From NCBI RefSeq assembly GCF_009498525.1, contig NZ_QSNT01000001.1:1-64000 (forward strand): DNA of 64,000 nucleotides, read 5' to 3'. A program made the translations under genes and the position numbers. Within the stretch, counting starts at the first letter, position 1. Each line of letters opens with the position of its first letter. The notes under the pieces are model-generated. The model ran no database searches and had not been told where the DNA came from. It worked only from the letters and a program-made list of their open reading frames with translations. The DNA is from Rhizobium sp. ICMP 5592. GTDB lineage: Bacteria > Pseudomonadota > Alphaproteobacteria > Rhizobiales > Rhizobiaceae. Positions 55,585 through 64,000 of the stretch are shown one piece after another.

Positions 55585-57326
55585 GCATCGACCCCATCAC
55601 GCTGAGCGTCATCCAGTCCGGCCTGCAGCAGGTCTGCGATGAAATGGACCTGACCTTCTCCCGCGCCGCCTTTTCGCCGGTCATCGCCGAGGCCAACGAC
55701 CGCTCGGACGGCATCTATTCGGCAAAGGACGGTTCGCTGATTGCCCAGGGCGCCGGCGGCCTGCCGGTCTTCGTCGGCACCATGCAATATTCGACGCGCA
55801 CGCTGATCGAGATGATCGCCTCCGGCAAGGCGGCGGCGCCGAAGCCGGGCGATATCTATATCGTCAACGACCCCTATCTCGGTGGCACGCATCTGATGGA
55901 CGTGCGCTTCGCCATGCCGGTCTATCGTAATGGCGAGATCTTTTGCTGGCTGTCCAACACCGGCCATTGGCCGGATACAGGCGGTGCGGTCCCCGGCGGT
56001 TTTTCGGCCTCGGCCACCTCCGTCGAACAGGAGGGCCTGCGCCTGCCGCCGGTGCGGCTCTTCAAGGAAGGCAAGCTTGACGCCGAGATCTATGCCATCA
56101 TCTGCTCGAACATCCGCGTCTCCGAGCAGCGTATCGGCGATGTGAAGGCGCAGGCAGCCGCCCTTCTGGTCGGTCAGGAACGGCTCGTGCGTATTCTCGA
56201 ACGCTATGGCGACGATACGGTCGCCCAAGCGATCAGCGAGCTGCGTCGTCGCGCGGCCGAACAGATGCGCGCCAATATCCGGCTGATCCCGGAAGGCACC
56301 TACCGCTCCGTCGCCTATATCGACAGCGACGGCGTGGTCAACGAACCGCTCGAGATCCGCCTTTCGATCACGGCGACGGGCGACGAACTTTCCTTCGATT
56401 TCGAGGGATCGTCGAAGCCCTGTGCCGGGCCGATGAATTCGGTATTGGCGACGACGCTATCCTCCGTCTATCTCGCCATGCGCCATATCTTCCCCGACGT
56501 CCCGATCAGCGCCGGCGCCTTCGAACCGTTGAAGGTGAAGACGCCCGAGGGAACGTTCCTAGACGCCCATTATCCGCGCCCGGTTTCCGGCTGTGCTGCG
56601 GAAGTCAGCCAGCGGATCGCCGAAGCGGTATTTGCTGCACTGGTCGAGGCGCTGCCCGAGCGGGTGACGGCATCGCCCGCCGGAAGCTCCGGCAATTTCG
56701 CCCTCGGCGGTCACGATCCGGAGCGCGGACGCGGCTATGTCATGTACCAGATTTCCGGCGGCGGCTACGGCGGCAACAGCGATCACGACGGGCTCGCCAA
56801 CGGTTGCTCGACCATCGGCATTTCCAAGGCACCGCCGGTCGAGATCATGGAACAGCAATTCCCCGTGCTTTATCATCGCTATGCCCTTCGCGAAGGGTCC
56901 GGCGGCGCCGGCAAGCATCGCGGCGGCTTTGGTCTCGACTACGAGATCGAACTCAGGCGCGGTGCAGCGACCGCCAGCTTCGTCATGGATCACGGTCGTT
57001 TCGGGCCGCAGGGCGCACTTGGCGGCAGTGACGGCCGGACGAACAGCGTCACGGTCTGGCGCGGCGGCGAAACGATGACGCCGGAGCATCTCTCGAAAGC
57101 GCAGGATATAGCATTGAAACCCGGCGACCGCGTCCGCGTCGGCACGCCGGGCGGCGGCGGCTACGGCGACCCGTTGACACGCGACCCGCAAGCCGTTGTA
57201 GAAGATGTGCGGCTCGGTCGTTATACATCGACCGAAGCGCTCGATCTGTTCGGCGTTGTCGTAACAGCGGATTGCCATCCGGATACGGCCGCGACCGAGC
57301 GAGCCCGCGCCAGCCGCAAGGCATAG
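55581..57326 (+). CDS. hyuB: hydantoinase/oxoprolinase subunit B
   Basis: A 581-residue partner: DPITLSVIQSGLQQVCDEMDLTFSRAAFSPVIAEANDRSDGIY, then GDIYIVNDPYLGGTHLMDV, STGHWPDTGG-like SNTGHWPDTGG, and YGGNSDHDG and GGGGYGDPLTRDP near the C-terminus, all HyuB marks. ATGA overlap with hyuA means stoichiometric synthesis. Acts with HyuA in ATP-dependent cleavage of a cyclic amide. It precedes the glutaryl-CoA dehydrogenase gene by 42 bp. Confidence 0.88.
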   Translation: MSIDPITLSVIQSGLQQVCDEMDLTFSRAAFSPVIAEANDRSDGIYSAKDGSLIAQGAGGLPVFVGTMQYSTRTLIEMIASGKAAAPKPGDIYIVNDPYLGGTHLMDVRFAMPVYRNGEIFCWLSNTGHWPDTGGAVPGGFSASATSVEQEGLRLPPVRLFKEGKLDAEIYAIICSNIRVSEQRIGDVKAQAAALLVGQERLVRILERYGDDTVAQAISELRRRAAEQMRANIRLIPEGTYRSVAYIDSDGVVNEPLEIRLSITATGDELSFDFEGSSKPCAGPMNSVLATTLSSVYLAMRHIFPDVPISAGAFEPLKVKTPEGTFLDAHYPRPVSGCAAEVSQRIAEAVFAALVEALPERVTASPAGSSGNFALGGHDPERGRGYVMYQISGGGYGGNSDHDGLANGCSTIGISKAPPVEIMEQQFPVLYHRYALREGSGGAGKHRGGFGLDYEIELRRGAATASFVMDHGRFGPQGALGGSDGRTNSVTVWRGGETMTPEHLSKAQDIALKPGDRVRVGTPGGGGYGDPLTRDPQAVVEDVRLGRYTSTEALDLFGVVVTADCHPDTAATERARASRKA

Positions 57327-57368
57327 CTACGCCATGATTGAGAAAAGAGAGAATTGGGAGACGAGAGC

Positions 57369-58550
57369 ATGAGCCGCGAGATATTCGATTGGGCCGATCC
57401 GTTCCGGCTGACGGAACAGCTGACCGATGACGAACGCATGGTGCTGGACACGGCTCATGCTTACGCGCAGGAGAAGCTGGCGCCCCGCGTGCTCGACGCT
57501 TTCCGCCACGAGAAGACCGATCCCTCGATCTTCCGCGAGATGGGCGAACTCGGCCTGCTCGGCCCGACCATTGCCCCCGAATATGGCGGCGCCGGCCTCG
57601 GCTATGTAGCCTATGGCCTGATCGCTCGCGAAGTCGAGCGCGTCGACAGCGGCTATCGCTCGATGATGAGCGTGCAGTCTTCCCTCGTCATGGTGCCGAT
57701 CGACGCCTTCGGATCCGAGGCGCAGAAGCAGAAGTACCTGCCGAAGCTTGCCACCGGCGAATGGATCGGCTGCTTCGGCCTCACCGAACCCAATCACGGC
57801 TCCGACCCCGGCTCGATGGCGACACGGGCGAAGAAGGTCGATGGCGGCTATAGCCTCACCGGCGCCAAGACCTGGATTTCCAATGCGCCGATCGCCGATG
57901 TCTTCGTCGTCTGGGGCAAGACCGAAGACGGCGTCATCCGTGGCTTCATCCTGGAGAAGGGCTGGAAGGGACTGTCCGCGCCCGCCATCCACGGCAAGGT
58001 CGGCCTGCGCGCCTCGATCACCGGTGAAGTCGTCATGGAGAATGTCTTCGTGCCGGAAGAAAACCTGCTGCCCAAGGTCTCCGGCCTCAAGGGTCCATTC
58101 ACTTGCCTGAACTCCGCCCGCTTCGGCATTGCCTGGGGTGCGCTGGGTGCTGCCGAGGATTGCTATGCCAAAGCGCGGCAATATGTGCTCGACCGCCAGC
58201 AGTTCGGCCGGCCGCTTGCCGCCAACCAGCTGATCCAGAAGAAGCTCGCCGACATGGTGACCGAGATCACGCTCGGGCTTCAGGGCTGCCTGCGTCTCGG
58301 CCGCATGAAGGAAGACGGCCATCCGCCGGTCGAGCTGACCTCGATCCTGAAGCGTAATTCCTGCGGCAAGGCGCTCGACATTGCCCGCGCCGCCCGCGAC
58401 ATGCTCGGCGGCAACGGCATCTCCGACGAGTTCGGCATTGCCCGCCATCTGGTCAACCTCGAAGTGGTCAACACCTATGAGGGCACCCACGACATCCACG
58501 CCCTCATCCTCGGCCGTGCCATCACCGGCATCGCCGCTTTTTCGAACTGA
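57369..58550 (+). CDS. gcdH: glutaryl-CoA dehydrogenase
   Basis: A 393-residue acyl-CoA dehydrogenase-fold enzyme; ATG 57369 follows GGGAG. Marks of GcdH are [48 protein letters not shown], and the catalytic base Glu371 in [20 protein letters not shown]. It oxidatively decarboxylates glutaryl-CoA to crotonyl-CoA with FAD, passing electrons to ETF. Its place at the end of the nic operon matches the Azorhizobium pathway, where nicotinate carbon reaches glutaryl-CoA. Confidence 0.92.
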   Translation: MSREIFDWADPFRLTEQLTDDERMVLDTAHAYAQEKLAPRVLDAFRHEKTDPSIFREMGELGLLGPTIAPEYGGAGLGYVAYGLIAREVERVDSGYRSMMSVQSSLVMVPIDAFGSEAQKQKYLPKLATGEWIGCFGLTEPNHGSDPGSMATRAKKVDGGYSLTGAKTWISNAPIADVFVVWGKTEDGVIRGFILEKGWKGLSAPAIHGKVGLRASITGEVVMENVFVPEENLLPKVSGLKGPFTCLNSARFGIAWGALGAAEDCYAKARQYVLDRQQFGRPLAANQLIQKKLADMVTEITLGLQGCLRLGRMKEDGHPPVELTSILKRNSCGKALDIARAARDMLGGNGISDEFGIARHLVNLEVVNTYEGTHDIHALILGRAITGIAAFSN

Positions 58551-58554
58551 GGCG

Positions 58555-58617
58555 GACAGGCAAAAGAGAGATGCTATCGGGCGATGGCATCTCCAGCCGG
58601 CCTATCTCTCGCCTGTC
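58555..58617. terminator. long inverted repeat between convergent gcdH and marR
   Basis: GACAGGC (58555-58561) pairs with GCCTGTC (58611-58617), and GAGAGAT (58566-58572) with ATCTCTC (58604-58610), separated by an AAAA bulge. GATGC/GCATC pair inside the loop. It is placed between convergent genes, so a bidirectional terminator is likely. Confidence 0.6.
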
Positions 58618-59102
58618 TGTTTCTCTGACGCGCTCGATGATCTGTCATCATGGTAGTTCAGGATGCGGCGGAGCAGATAAAGCAGAGCCACTCGTTCGGC
58701 GGGATTGAGATCTGCCATGGTCAGCTCGCTGATCAGGCGGGCCGCCGGTATCATCTCTTCCAGCAGCTGTTCCGCAGCCGGCGTCAGGGACATAATGATC
58801 TTGCGTCCGTCCTGCTCGTCCCCCGAGGTCGTGATCAGGCCCCGCGCGGACAGCCGTTCGATGATGCCCCGGATCGTGCCCTGATCGACGGCCGTGGCCC
58901 TGACGAGTTCAGTCTGCGAACTCGGTCCGTGATCGCGAAGCGCGCAGAGGGTGACGAACTGGACGGAGGTCAGATTGGGATCGGAGGCGTTGTCCTGGAA
59001 GATCGAAAGATGCCGTTGATACACCCTGCGCAGCAGATGGCCCACCTGCTGCGTGACATCATAGTCGCCCGTATCCGGCCTATCGTGCGTCACATCAGCC
59101 AT
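58602..59102 (-). CDS. MarR-family regulator, second NicR-like paralogue
   Basis: A 166-residue regulator: YDVTQQVGHLLRRVYQRHLSIFQDNASDPNLTSVQFVTLCALRDHGPSSQTELVRATAVDQGTIRGIIERLSARGLITTSGDEQDGRKIIMSLTPAAEQLL. It is clearly paralogous to the 49033 regulator and resembles NicR/BpsR. It is divergent from the binding-protein gene at 59356 and likely controls the ABC importer. Upstream GTGTACAC-type motifs (59120 and 59227) differ from the CATTTG sites, suggesting a separate binding specificity. Its 3' end overlaps the terminator repeat. Confidence 0.85.
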   Translation of the reverse strand: MADVTHDRPDTGDYDVTQQVGHLLRRVYQRHLSIFQDNASDPNLTSVQFVTLCALRDHGPSSQTELVRATAVDQGTIRGIIERLSARGLITTSGDEQDGRKIIMSLTPAAEQLLEEMIPAARLISELTMADLNPAERVALLYLLRRILNYHDDRSSSASEKQTGER

Positions 59103-59119
59103 CCATCGCCAAGATTAGT

Positions 59120-59127
59120 GTGTACAC
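59120..59127. promoter_or_regulatory. candidate operator for the second MarR regulator
   Basis: GTGTACAC is an 8-bp palindrome 18 bp upstream of the marR start. The reverse strand reads GTGTACACACTA, and a related GTGAACACACCA occurs at 59227-59238 (10 of 12 identical). Both are in the 253-bp divergent gap before the importer operon. The assignment is tentative. Confidence 0.4.
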
Positions 59128-59355
59128 GCGAATTTCCACGTTCTCCGCGCGCTTGGCAAGCCGGAAAAGCGGGATTCCCGCGCAATTTTGCCTAAAAAAT
59201 ACACAGAGAAAGATCTTGCATTTATAGTGAACACACCAGATCATACCCTCAGGCGACAGCCCATAGATAGCGATTGCACGCGCTCGAAATTCGATGCCGC
59301 CGATGACGTGCCGTAAGAACAAGAATCAAAACAGATCAATCCAGAGAGGACGAAA

Positions 59356-60543
59356 ATGAGAGGACTTTTTGCGATTATGGGTACGGCCCTTTGTCTTGCG
59401 GCCGGGACACACGCGATGGCCGGCGAGATCAAGGTCGGCGAGATCAACAGTTATTCCGCGCTACCTGCTTTTACCGATCCTTACAAGAAGGGCTGGCAGC
59501 TGGCGCTTGACGAGGTCAACGCGGCGGGCGGCATCAACGGCGACACGCTGGTGATCATTTCCAAGGACGACGGCGGCAAGCCCGGCGACGCGCTGACGGC
59601 CGCAAACGAGCTGGTCGCGAAGGAAGGGGTGGTGATGATCTCCGGCTCCTTCTTCTCGAATGTCGGGATGGCGGTCGCCGATTTCGCCAAGCAAAAGAAG
59701 GTCTTTTATCTGGCGGGAGAGCCGCTGACCGACGCGATGATCTGGTCGAAGGGGAACGACTATACCTTCCGCCTGCGTCCGCCGAACTATGTGCAGGCCG
59801 CCATGCTGGCACAGGAGGCGGCCAAGCTGCCGGCAAAGCGCTGGGCAACCATCGCGCCGAACTATGAATATGGCCAAAGCGCCGTGGCCGTGTTCAAGGA
59901 ATTGCTCCAGAAGGCCCGGCCCGACGTCGAGTTCGTCGGCGAGCAATGGCCGCCGCAGGGCAAGATCGACGCCGGCTCCGTGGCGCAGGCCATCGAGGCC
60001 GCCAAGCCGGATGCGATCCTCAACGTCGAATTCGGCGCAGACCTGGTGAAGCTCGTGCGCGAAGGCACGACCCGCGATCTCTTCAAGGGCCGCTCGGTGG
60101 TTTCCTTCCTGACCGGCGAGCCGGAATATCTCGATCCGCTTAAGACCGACACGCCGGAAGGATGGATCGTCACCGGCTACCCCTGGTATTCCGTCGACAC
60201 GCCAGCCCATAAGGCATTTCTTGACGCTTACCAGAAGCGCTATAATGACTATCCCCGCCTCGGCTCGGTGGTCGGCTACGCACTGGTCAAGTCGATGGCT
60301 GCGATCCTGACCAAGGCAAAGTCGACCGATACGGATGCGCTGATTGCCGCCGCCAAGGGTATTTCGGTCGACACTCCCTTCGGCCCGATCACCTATCGTG
60401 CCGCGGACCATCAATCGACGCTCGGCGCCTTCATCGGCAAGACCGCCCTCAAGGACGGAAAAGGCGTGATGGTCGATTTCCAGTACCATAGCGGCAACGA
60501 CTTCCTGCCGAGCGAAGCCGACGCTGCCAAGCTCCGCCCCTAG
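59356..60543 (+). CDS. branched-chain/amide-type ABC substrate-binding protein
   Basis: A 395-residue type-1 periplasmic binding protein with signal peptide (MRGLFAIMGTALCLAAGTHAMAG). Landmarks are IKVGEINSYSALPAFTDPYKKGWQLALDEVNAAGGINGDTL, NYEYGQSAVAVF and WYSVDTPAHKAFLDAYQKRY. GAGAGGACG precedes the ATG. First gene of an importer operon next to the nic cluster and a NicR-like gene, so nicotinate or a related pyridine carboxylate is a candidate ligand, though unproven. Confidence 0.88.
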   Translation: MRGLFAIMGTALCLAAGTHAMAGEIKVGEINSYSALPAFTDPYKKGWQLALDEVNAAGGINGDTLVIISKDDGGKPGDALTAANELVAKEGVVMISGSFFSNVGMAVADFAKQKKVFYLAGEPLTDAMIWSKGNDYTFRLRPPNYVQAAMLAQEAAKLPAKRWATIAPNYEYGQSAVAVFKELLQKARPDVEFVGEQWPPQGKIDAGSVAQAIEAAKPDAILNVEFGADLVKLVREGTTRDLFKGRSVVSFLTGEPEYLDPLKTDTPEGWIVTGYPWYSVDTPAHKAFLDAYQKRYNDYPRLGSVVGYALVKSMAAILTKAKSTDTDALIAAAKGISVDTPFGPITYRAADHQSTLGAFIGKTALKDGKGVMVDFQYHSGNDFLPSEADAAKLRP

Positions 60544-60651
60544 CGGAACCATCAAGGCTGGCGGTCGCGGCGTCATGCCCTTCCGCTGGCAAGATGGACA
60601 CGCGCTATCGAGCCGGCATTCGCTCCATGGATCGAATGCCACCCTTGTTAA

Positions 60652-62565
60652 ATGGGCAGGGAGCCTCCGTTGGACCTTTATCTTCTGCAGTTCCTGACCG
60701 GGCTCTCGAATGCCGCCTCGCTGTTCCTGGTCGCCTCCGGACTATCGCTGATCTTCGGTGTGACCCGCATCGTCAATTTCGCCCATGGCGCTTTCTACAT
60801 GTTGGGCGCCTATATCGCCTATAGCTTGACGACCCGCTGGGAGAGCGCCTTTGGCTTCTGGGCAGCCCTGCTCGTATCCGCCGCTATCGTCGCCGTCTGC
60901 GGTGCTCTGCTGGAAATCCTGCTGCTGCGCCGTATCTACCGCGCTCCCGAACTCTTGCAGCTTCTGGCCACCTTCGGCGTCACGCTCGTCGTCGAGGACG
61001 GTGTGCGGCTGATCTGGGGACCGGAAGATCTCGTCGGGCCACGAGCACCGGGACTGTCCGGCGCCGTCGAAATCCTCGGCCGGCCCTTTCCAGCCTATGA
61101 TCTCGTGCTCATCGCGCTCGGGCCTGCCGTCCTCGGCATGCTGTGGCTGCTGCTGCACCGCTCGCGATGGGGCATTCTGGTGCGTGCCGCCACGCAGGAC
61201 CGCGATATGGTCAGCGCGCTTGGCGTGAACCAGAAATGGCTTTTCACCGGTGTCTTCGCGCTTGGAGTCTTCCTGGCTGCCTTCGGTGGCGGCCTGCAAA
61301 TCCCGCGCGATGCCGTCACGCATTTCATGGATCTGTCCATTATCACCGAGGTTTTCGTGGTGGTCGTGATCGGCGGGCTCGGCAGCATTGGCGGCGCCTT
61401 TCTGGCCGCCATCGTCGTTTCGGAGCTGAACGCCTTTGGCATCCTGGTGTTTCCAGGCATTTCCCTGGTGCTGATGTTCGTGGTCATGGCGGTCGTCCTT
61501 GTGCTGCGTCCCTGGGGCTTTTTCGGCAAACCGCTGCCTGCGTTCCGCGCTGGCTACGCGGCCAGGACGACGTGGCAACCACTTGGTCCGCGCAGCCGTG
61601 TCGCCGCCGGCGCGCTGATCTTAGGCGCTGTCCTGCTGCCATCGGTGCTCGGCAATTACGGTCTCGGGGTCGCAAGCGAAGTCCTGATCGCGGTGATCTT
61701 CGCCACCAGTCTCCAGTTCATGATGTCGGTGGGCGGGCTGGACTCCTTCGGCCATGCCGCAAGCCTCGGCCTCGGCGCCTATGGGGCGGCGCTATCGGTC
61801 CAGTGGCTCGGCGCGCCGATGGAGCTTGCCCTCGTCATCGGGCCGGTCGTTGCGGCGGCCATATCCCTCGTCTCGGGGTGGTTCTGCGTTCGGCTGTCCA
61901 ACATCTATTTCGCCATGCTCACGCTGGCCTTCGCGCAGATCTTCTGGTCGATCGCCTACCAGTGGGTCGACGTCACCGGCGGCGACAACGGCATCGTTGG
62001 CGTCTGGCCATCCGAATGGGCGAGCGGCGCCAGGGCCTTCTATTGGCTGGCGCTGGCGGCGGCCGTTCTGTCGGTCGGCTGTATCCGCTACCTCACCTTT
62101 GCGCCGTTCGGCCATGCCCTGAGAGCACTCCGGGATTCGCCGCAGCGCGCCGCGGCGACCGGCATTCCGCGCCGCGCTGTCCAGCATACGGCATTCGTCA
62201 TCTCGGCCTTCTTTGCCGGCCTTGCCGGCTCGCTCCTGGCGTTCCAGAAGGGAAGTATCTTTCCCGAAGTGCTCGGCATCCCGATGTCGATCGACGGGCT
62301 CGTCATGGTTCTGCTTGGCGGTTTCGGCACGGTGTCGGGCGGCATCGTCGGCGCGATCGTCTACAAGACCGCGTCCATCTGGCTGATGAGCAACACTGAT
62401 CTCTCCCGCATGATCCTCGGCGGCCTCATCATCCTTCTGGTCGTGGCCTTTCCGGAGGGGATCGTCGGAACGCTGGGCCGCGTGTTCGGAGCCCGCAAAC
62501 AGCAACAAGCAATGCTTCCTCAACCCCTTTCGCAGCCGATCGCCAAGATGGGGGATGCACCATGA
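60652..62565 (+). CDS. fused LivH-LivM ABC transporter permease
   Basis: A 637-residue protein carrying both permeases in one chain. Residues 1 to about 295 are LivH-like (FGVTRIVNFAHGAFYMLGAYIAY; GGLGSIGGAFLAAIVVSELNAFGI) and about 310-615 are LivM-like (DSFGHAASLGLGAYGAALS; ISAFFAGLAGSLLAFQKG; LLGGFGTVSGGIVGAIVYK). The TTG at 60670 with AGGGAG 6 bases before it is an alternative start to ATG 60652. The fusion fixes a 1:1 channel. It overlaps the next ATPase gene by four bases. Confidence 0.9.
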   Translation: MGREPPLDLYLLQFLTGLSNAASLFLVASGLSLIFGVTRIVNFAHGAFYMLGAYIAYSLTTRWESAFGFWAALLVSAAIVAVCGALLEILLLRRIYRAPELLQLLATFGVTLVVEDGVRLIWGPEDLVGPRAPGLSGAVEILGRPFPAYDLVLIALGPAVLGMLWLLLHRSRWGILVRAATQDRDMVSALGVNQKWLFTGVFALGVFLAAFGGGLQIPRDAVTHFMDLSIITEVFVVVVIGGLGSIGGAFLAAIVVSELNAFGILVFPGISLVLMFVVMAVVLVLRPWGFFGKPLPAFRAGYAARTTWQPLGPRSRVAAGALILGAVLLPSVLGNYGLGVASEVLIAVIFATSLQFMMSVGGLDSFGHAASLGLGAYGAALSVQWLGAPMELALVIGPVVAAAISLVSGWFCVRLSNIYFAMLTLAFAQIFWSIAYQWVDVTGGDNGIVGVWPSEWASGARAFYWLALAAAVLSVGCIRYLTFAPFGHALRALRDSPQRAAATGIPRRAVQHTAFVISAFFAGLAGSLLAFQKGSIFPEVLGIPMSIDGLVMVLLGGFGTVSGGIVGAIVYKTASIWLMSNTDLSRMILGGLIILLVVAFPEGIVGTLGRVFGARKQQQAMLPQPLSQPIAKMGDAP

Positions 62566-63344
62566 GCCAGCCGCTTCTGTCGGTATCGCATCTGAGCAAG
62601 AGCTATCAGGGCGTCAAGGCGGTCACTGACGTCTCTTTTTCGCTTGCCCGCGGCGAGCTGATGGCGCTGATCGGTCCAAACGGCGCCGGAAAAAGCACCT
62701 GCTTCAACATGCTGAACGGGCAGATCCGGCCCGATGCCGGATCGGTGATCCTCGACGGGGTCGCGACATCCGGTCTTTCACCCGCGCGAATCTTCCGCCT
62801 CGGCGTCGGCCGGACATTCCAGATCGCGGAAGTCTATCTGTCGATGACGGTTCGCGAGAATGTGCAGGTGGCAATCCTGTCCCATGCCGGGCATCTTTCC
62901 GGATGGACTGGCTTCTTCGGGCGGCTGGACCGCAAATTCCGCCGCGAAGCCGAAGAGCTGATCGGCCTGATCGGTCTCGGCGACCAGGCCGATCGTCCCT
63001 GTCGCGAACTTCCCTATGGCGACGTCAAGCGGCTGGAGCTTGCAATCGCCCTGGCGGGCGATCCGAAGCTCCTGCTGATGGACGAGCCCGCCGCCGGCAT
63101 GGCTCCACGGGAACGCATCGAGCTCATGAAGCTGACCGCCCGGATCGTCGAGGAAAGACAGATCGGCGTTCTTTTCACCGAGCATGACATGGACATCGTC
63201 TTTGAACATGCGTCGCGGATCCTCGTGCTCAATCGCGGCGCGATCATCGCGGAAGGATCTCCCGAGGCGATCCGGACCAATCCCGATGTCCAGGCCGTCT
63301 ATCTCGGCTCCGGCCTCCTTTACGCCAACAGATCGGAGGGCTGA
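62562..63344 (+). CDS. branched-chain-type ABC transporter ATPase (LivG-like)
   Basis: A 260-residue ATPase: Walker A GPNGAGKST, signature region LPYGDVKRLELAIAL (LivG-type, without the usual LSGGQ), Walker B LLLMDEPAAGMAPRE and H-loop TEHD. Starts by ATGA overlap with the fused permease and ends overlapping the LivF-like start by one base. Energises the importer. Confidence 0.92.
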   Translation: MSQPLLSVSHLSKSYQGVKAVTDVSFSLARGELMALIGPNGAGKSTCFNMLNGQIRPDAGSVILDGVATSGLSPARIFRLGVGRTFQIAEVYLSMTVRENVQVAILSHAGHLSGWTGFFGRLDRKFRREAEELIGLIGLGDQADRPCRELPYGDVKRLELAIALAGDPKLLLMDEPAAGMAPRERIELMKLTARIVEERQIGVLFTEHDMDIVFEHASRILVLNRGAIIAEGSPEAIRTNPDVQAVYLGSGLLYANRSEG

Positions 63345-64000
63345 TGCTGGAAGTATCGCGTCTCAATAGCTGGTACGGACCCGCGCATATCCTGTTCGAC
63401 GTGGAGCTGAAGGTTGCCGAAGGCGAAGTCGCCGCCTTGCTTGGCCGCAACGGCGCCGGCAAATCGACGACCTTCAAATCGATCATGAGCCTGCTCACCT
63501 CGAAACAGGGGGAGGTCCGGTTTCGCGGCGAGGACATTTCCAGGCTTGCGCCGTTCGACATCGCCCGCAGAGGGCTCGGCTATGTGCCGGAAGACCGGCG
63601 CATCTTCACTGGACTGACGGTGGAGGAAAATCTCGAAGTCGGGCGGCAAGCGGGGCGGGATCAACGCGCGGTGTGGACGCCCGAGCGCATCTACGAGATC
63701 TTCCCGAACCTTGGCAGCATGCGCAAAAGACCGGCCGGCAACATGAGCGGCGGCGAGCAGCAGATGCTGACAATCGGCCGCACGCTGATGGGCAATCCGC
63801 ATCTGATCCTGCTTGACGAACCATCCGAAGGGCTGGCGCCCAAGATCGTCGAGCAGATGGCGGATGCAATCGTCACCATGAAGCGCGAGGGGCTGTCCAT
63901 CCTTTTGTCGGAACAAAACCTGCATTTCGCCCGGTTGATATCCGACCGTGCCTATATTCTGGAAAAAGGCGCGATCCGATATTCCGGCACCATTGCCGAA
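63344..64000 (+). CDS. branched-chain-type ABC transporter ATPase (LivF-like), cut by window end
   Basis: The frame from ATG 63344 is open to the last base (219 codons, no stop), so the 3' end lies outside. Walker A GRNGAGKST, PEDRRIFTGLTVEENL, signature MSGGEQQ and Walker B LILLDEPSEGLAPKI are complete, and SEQNLHFARLISDRAYILEKG follows the H-loop region, where SEQN replaces the usual VEQN/TEHD. Second ATPase of the importer. Confidence 0.9.
   Translation, partial: MLEVSRLNSWYGPAHILFDVELKVAEGEVAALLGRNGAGKSTTFKSIMSLLTSKQGEVRFRGEDISRLAPFDIARRGLGYVPEDRRIFTGLTVEENLEVGRQAGRDQRAVWTPERIYEIFPNLGSMRKRPAGNMSGGEQQMLTIGRTLMGNPHLILLDEPSEGLAPKIVEQMADAIVTMKREGLSILLSEQNLHFARLISDRAYILEKGAIRYSGTIAE

Overview
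The window looks like part of a replicon of a Hyphomicrobiales alphaproteobacterium, most likely Rhizobiaceae (Rhizobium/Agrobacterium/Ensifer type). The basis is GC-rich coding, ATGA-coupled operons, several CUT1 sugar ABC systems and several branched-chain/amide ABC systems packed between MarR, AraC, TetR and XRE regulators. The species is inferred, not proven. No rRNA, tRNA or CRISPR array was seen.

Region 1 (1-7000) is a worn mobile-element zone. Two near-identical 3' ends of a tyrosine recombinase gene lie about 1.8 kb apart and bracket a class II Fic protein; the second copy is frameshifted. They are followed by an S26-family protein lacking the usual lysine, small exported or unknown proteins, an XRE regulator, and a P4-type integrase pseudogene with a nonsense codon and a lost 3' half.

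Region 2 (7130-23500) handles sugars. A promoter flanked by two LacI-type operators drives a TIM-barrel isomerase, a full CUT1 ABC importer and a GMC oxidoreductase. Facing it is a galactoside operon: substrate-binding protein, two permeases, GH36 alpha-galactosidase, ATPase and GH42 beta-galactosidase. A divergent MelR-like AraC regulator lies beside it.

Region 3 (23500-32040) holds a MarR/cytochrome b561/monooxygenase-like group, a TetR-controlled RND pump with two adaptor proteins (TriABC-like layout), and a small exported protein.

Region 4 (32100-43000), all on the minus strand, has a urea/amide-type ABC importer with a leaderless AmiC-like protein. A terminator separates it from an operon of amidase, ABM monooxygenase, GMC dehydrogenase and aldehyde dehydrogenase.

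Region 5 (43200-64000) is the most notable. It encodes nicotinate dehydrogenase NicA and tri-haem NicB, a ferredoxin-NADP reductase, a MarR regulator, a 6-hydroxynicotinate reductase-like Fe-S protein, a UPF0280 protein, two tandem AA_synth paralogues, HyuA and HyuB, and glutaryl-CoA dehydrogenase. A second MarR gene and a branched-chain-type ABC importer with fused permeases follow, running off the window end. The content matches the reductive nicotinate route described biochemically in Azorhizobium: hydroxylation, ring reduction, hydrolytic ring opening, and conversion to glutarate, glutaryl-CoA and crotonyl-CoA. Four copies of a 16-bp near-palindrome, close to CATTTGTATACGAATG, lie upstream of nicA, fpr, the reductase and hyuA, defining a probable local regulon.
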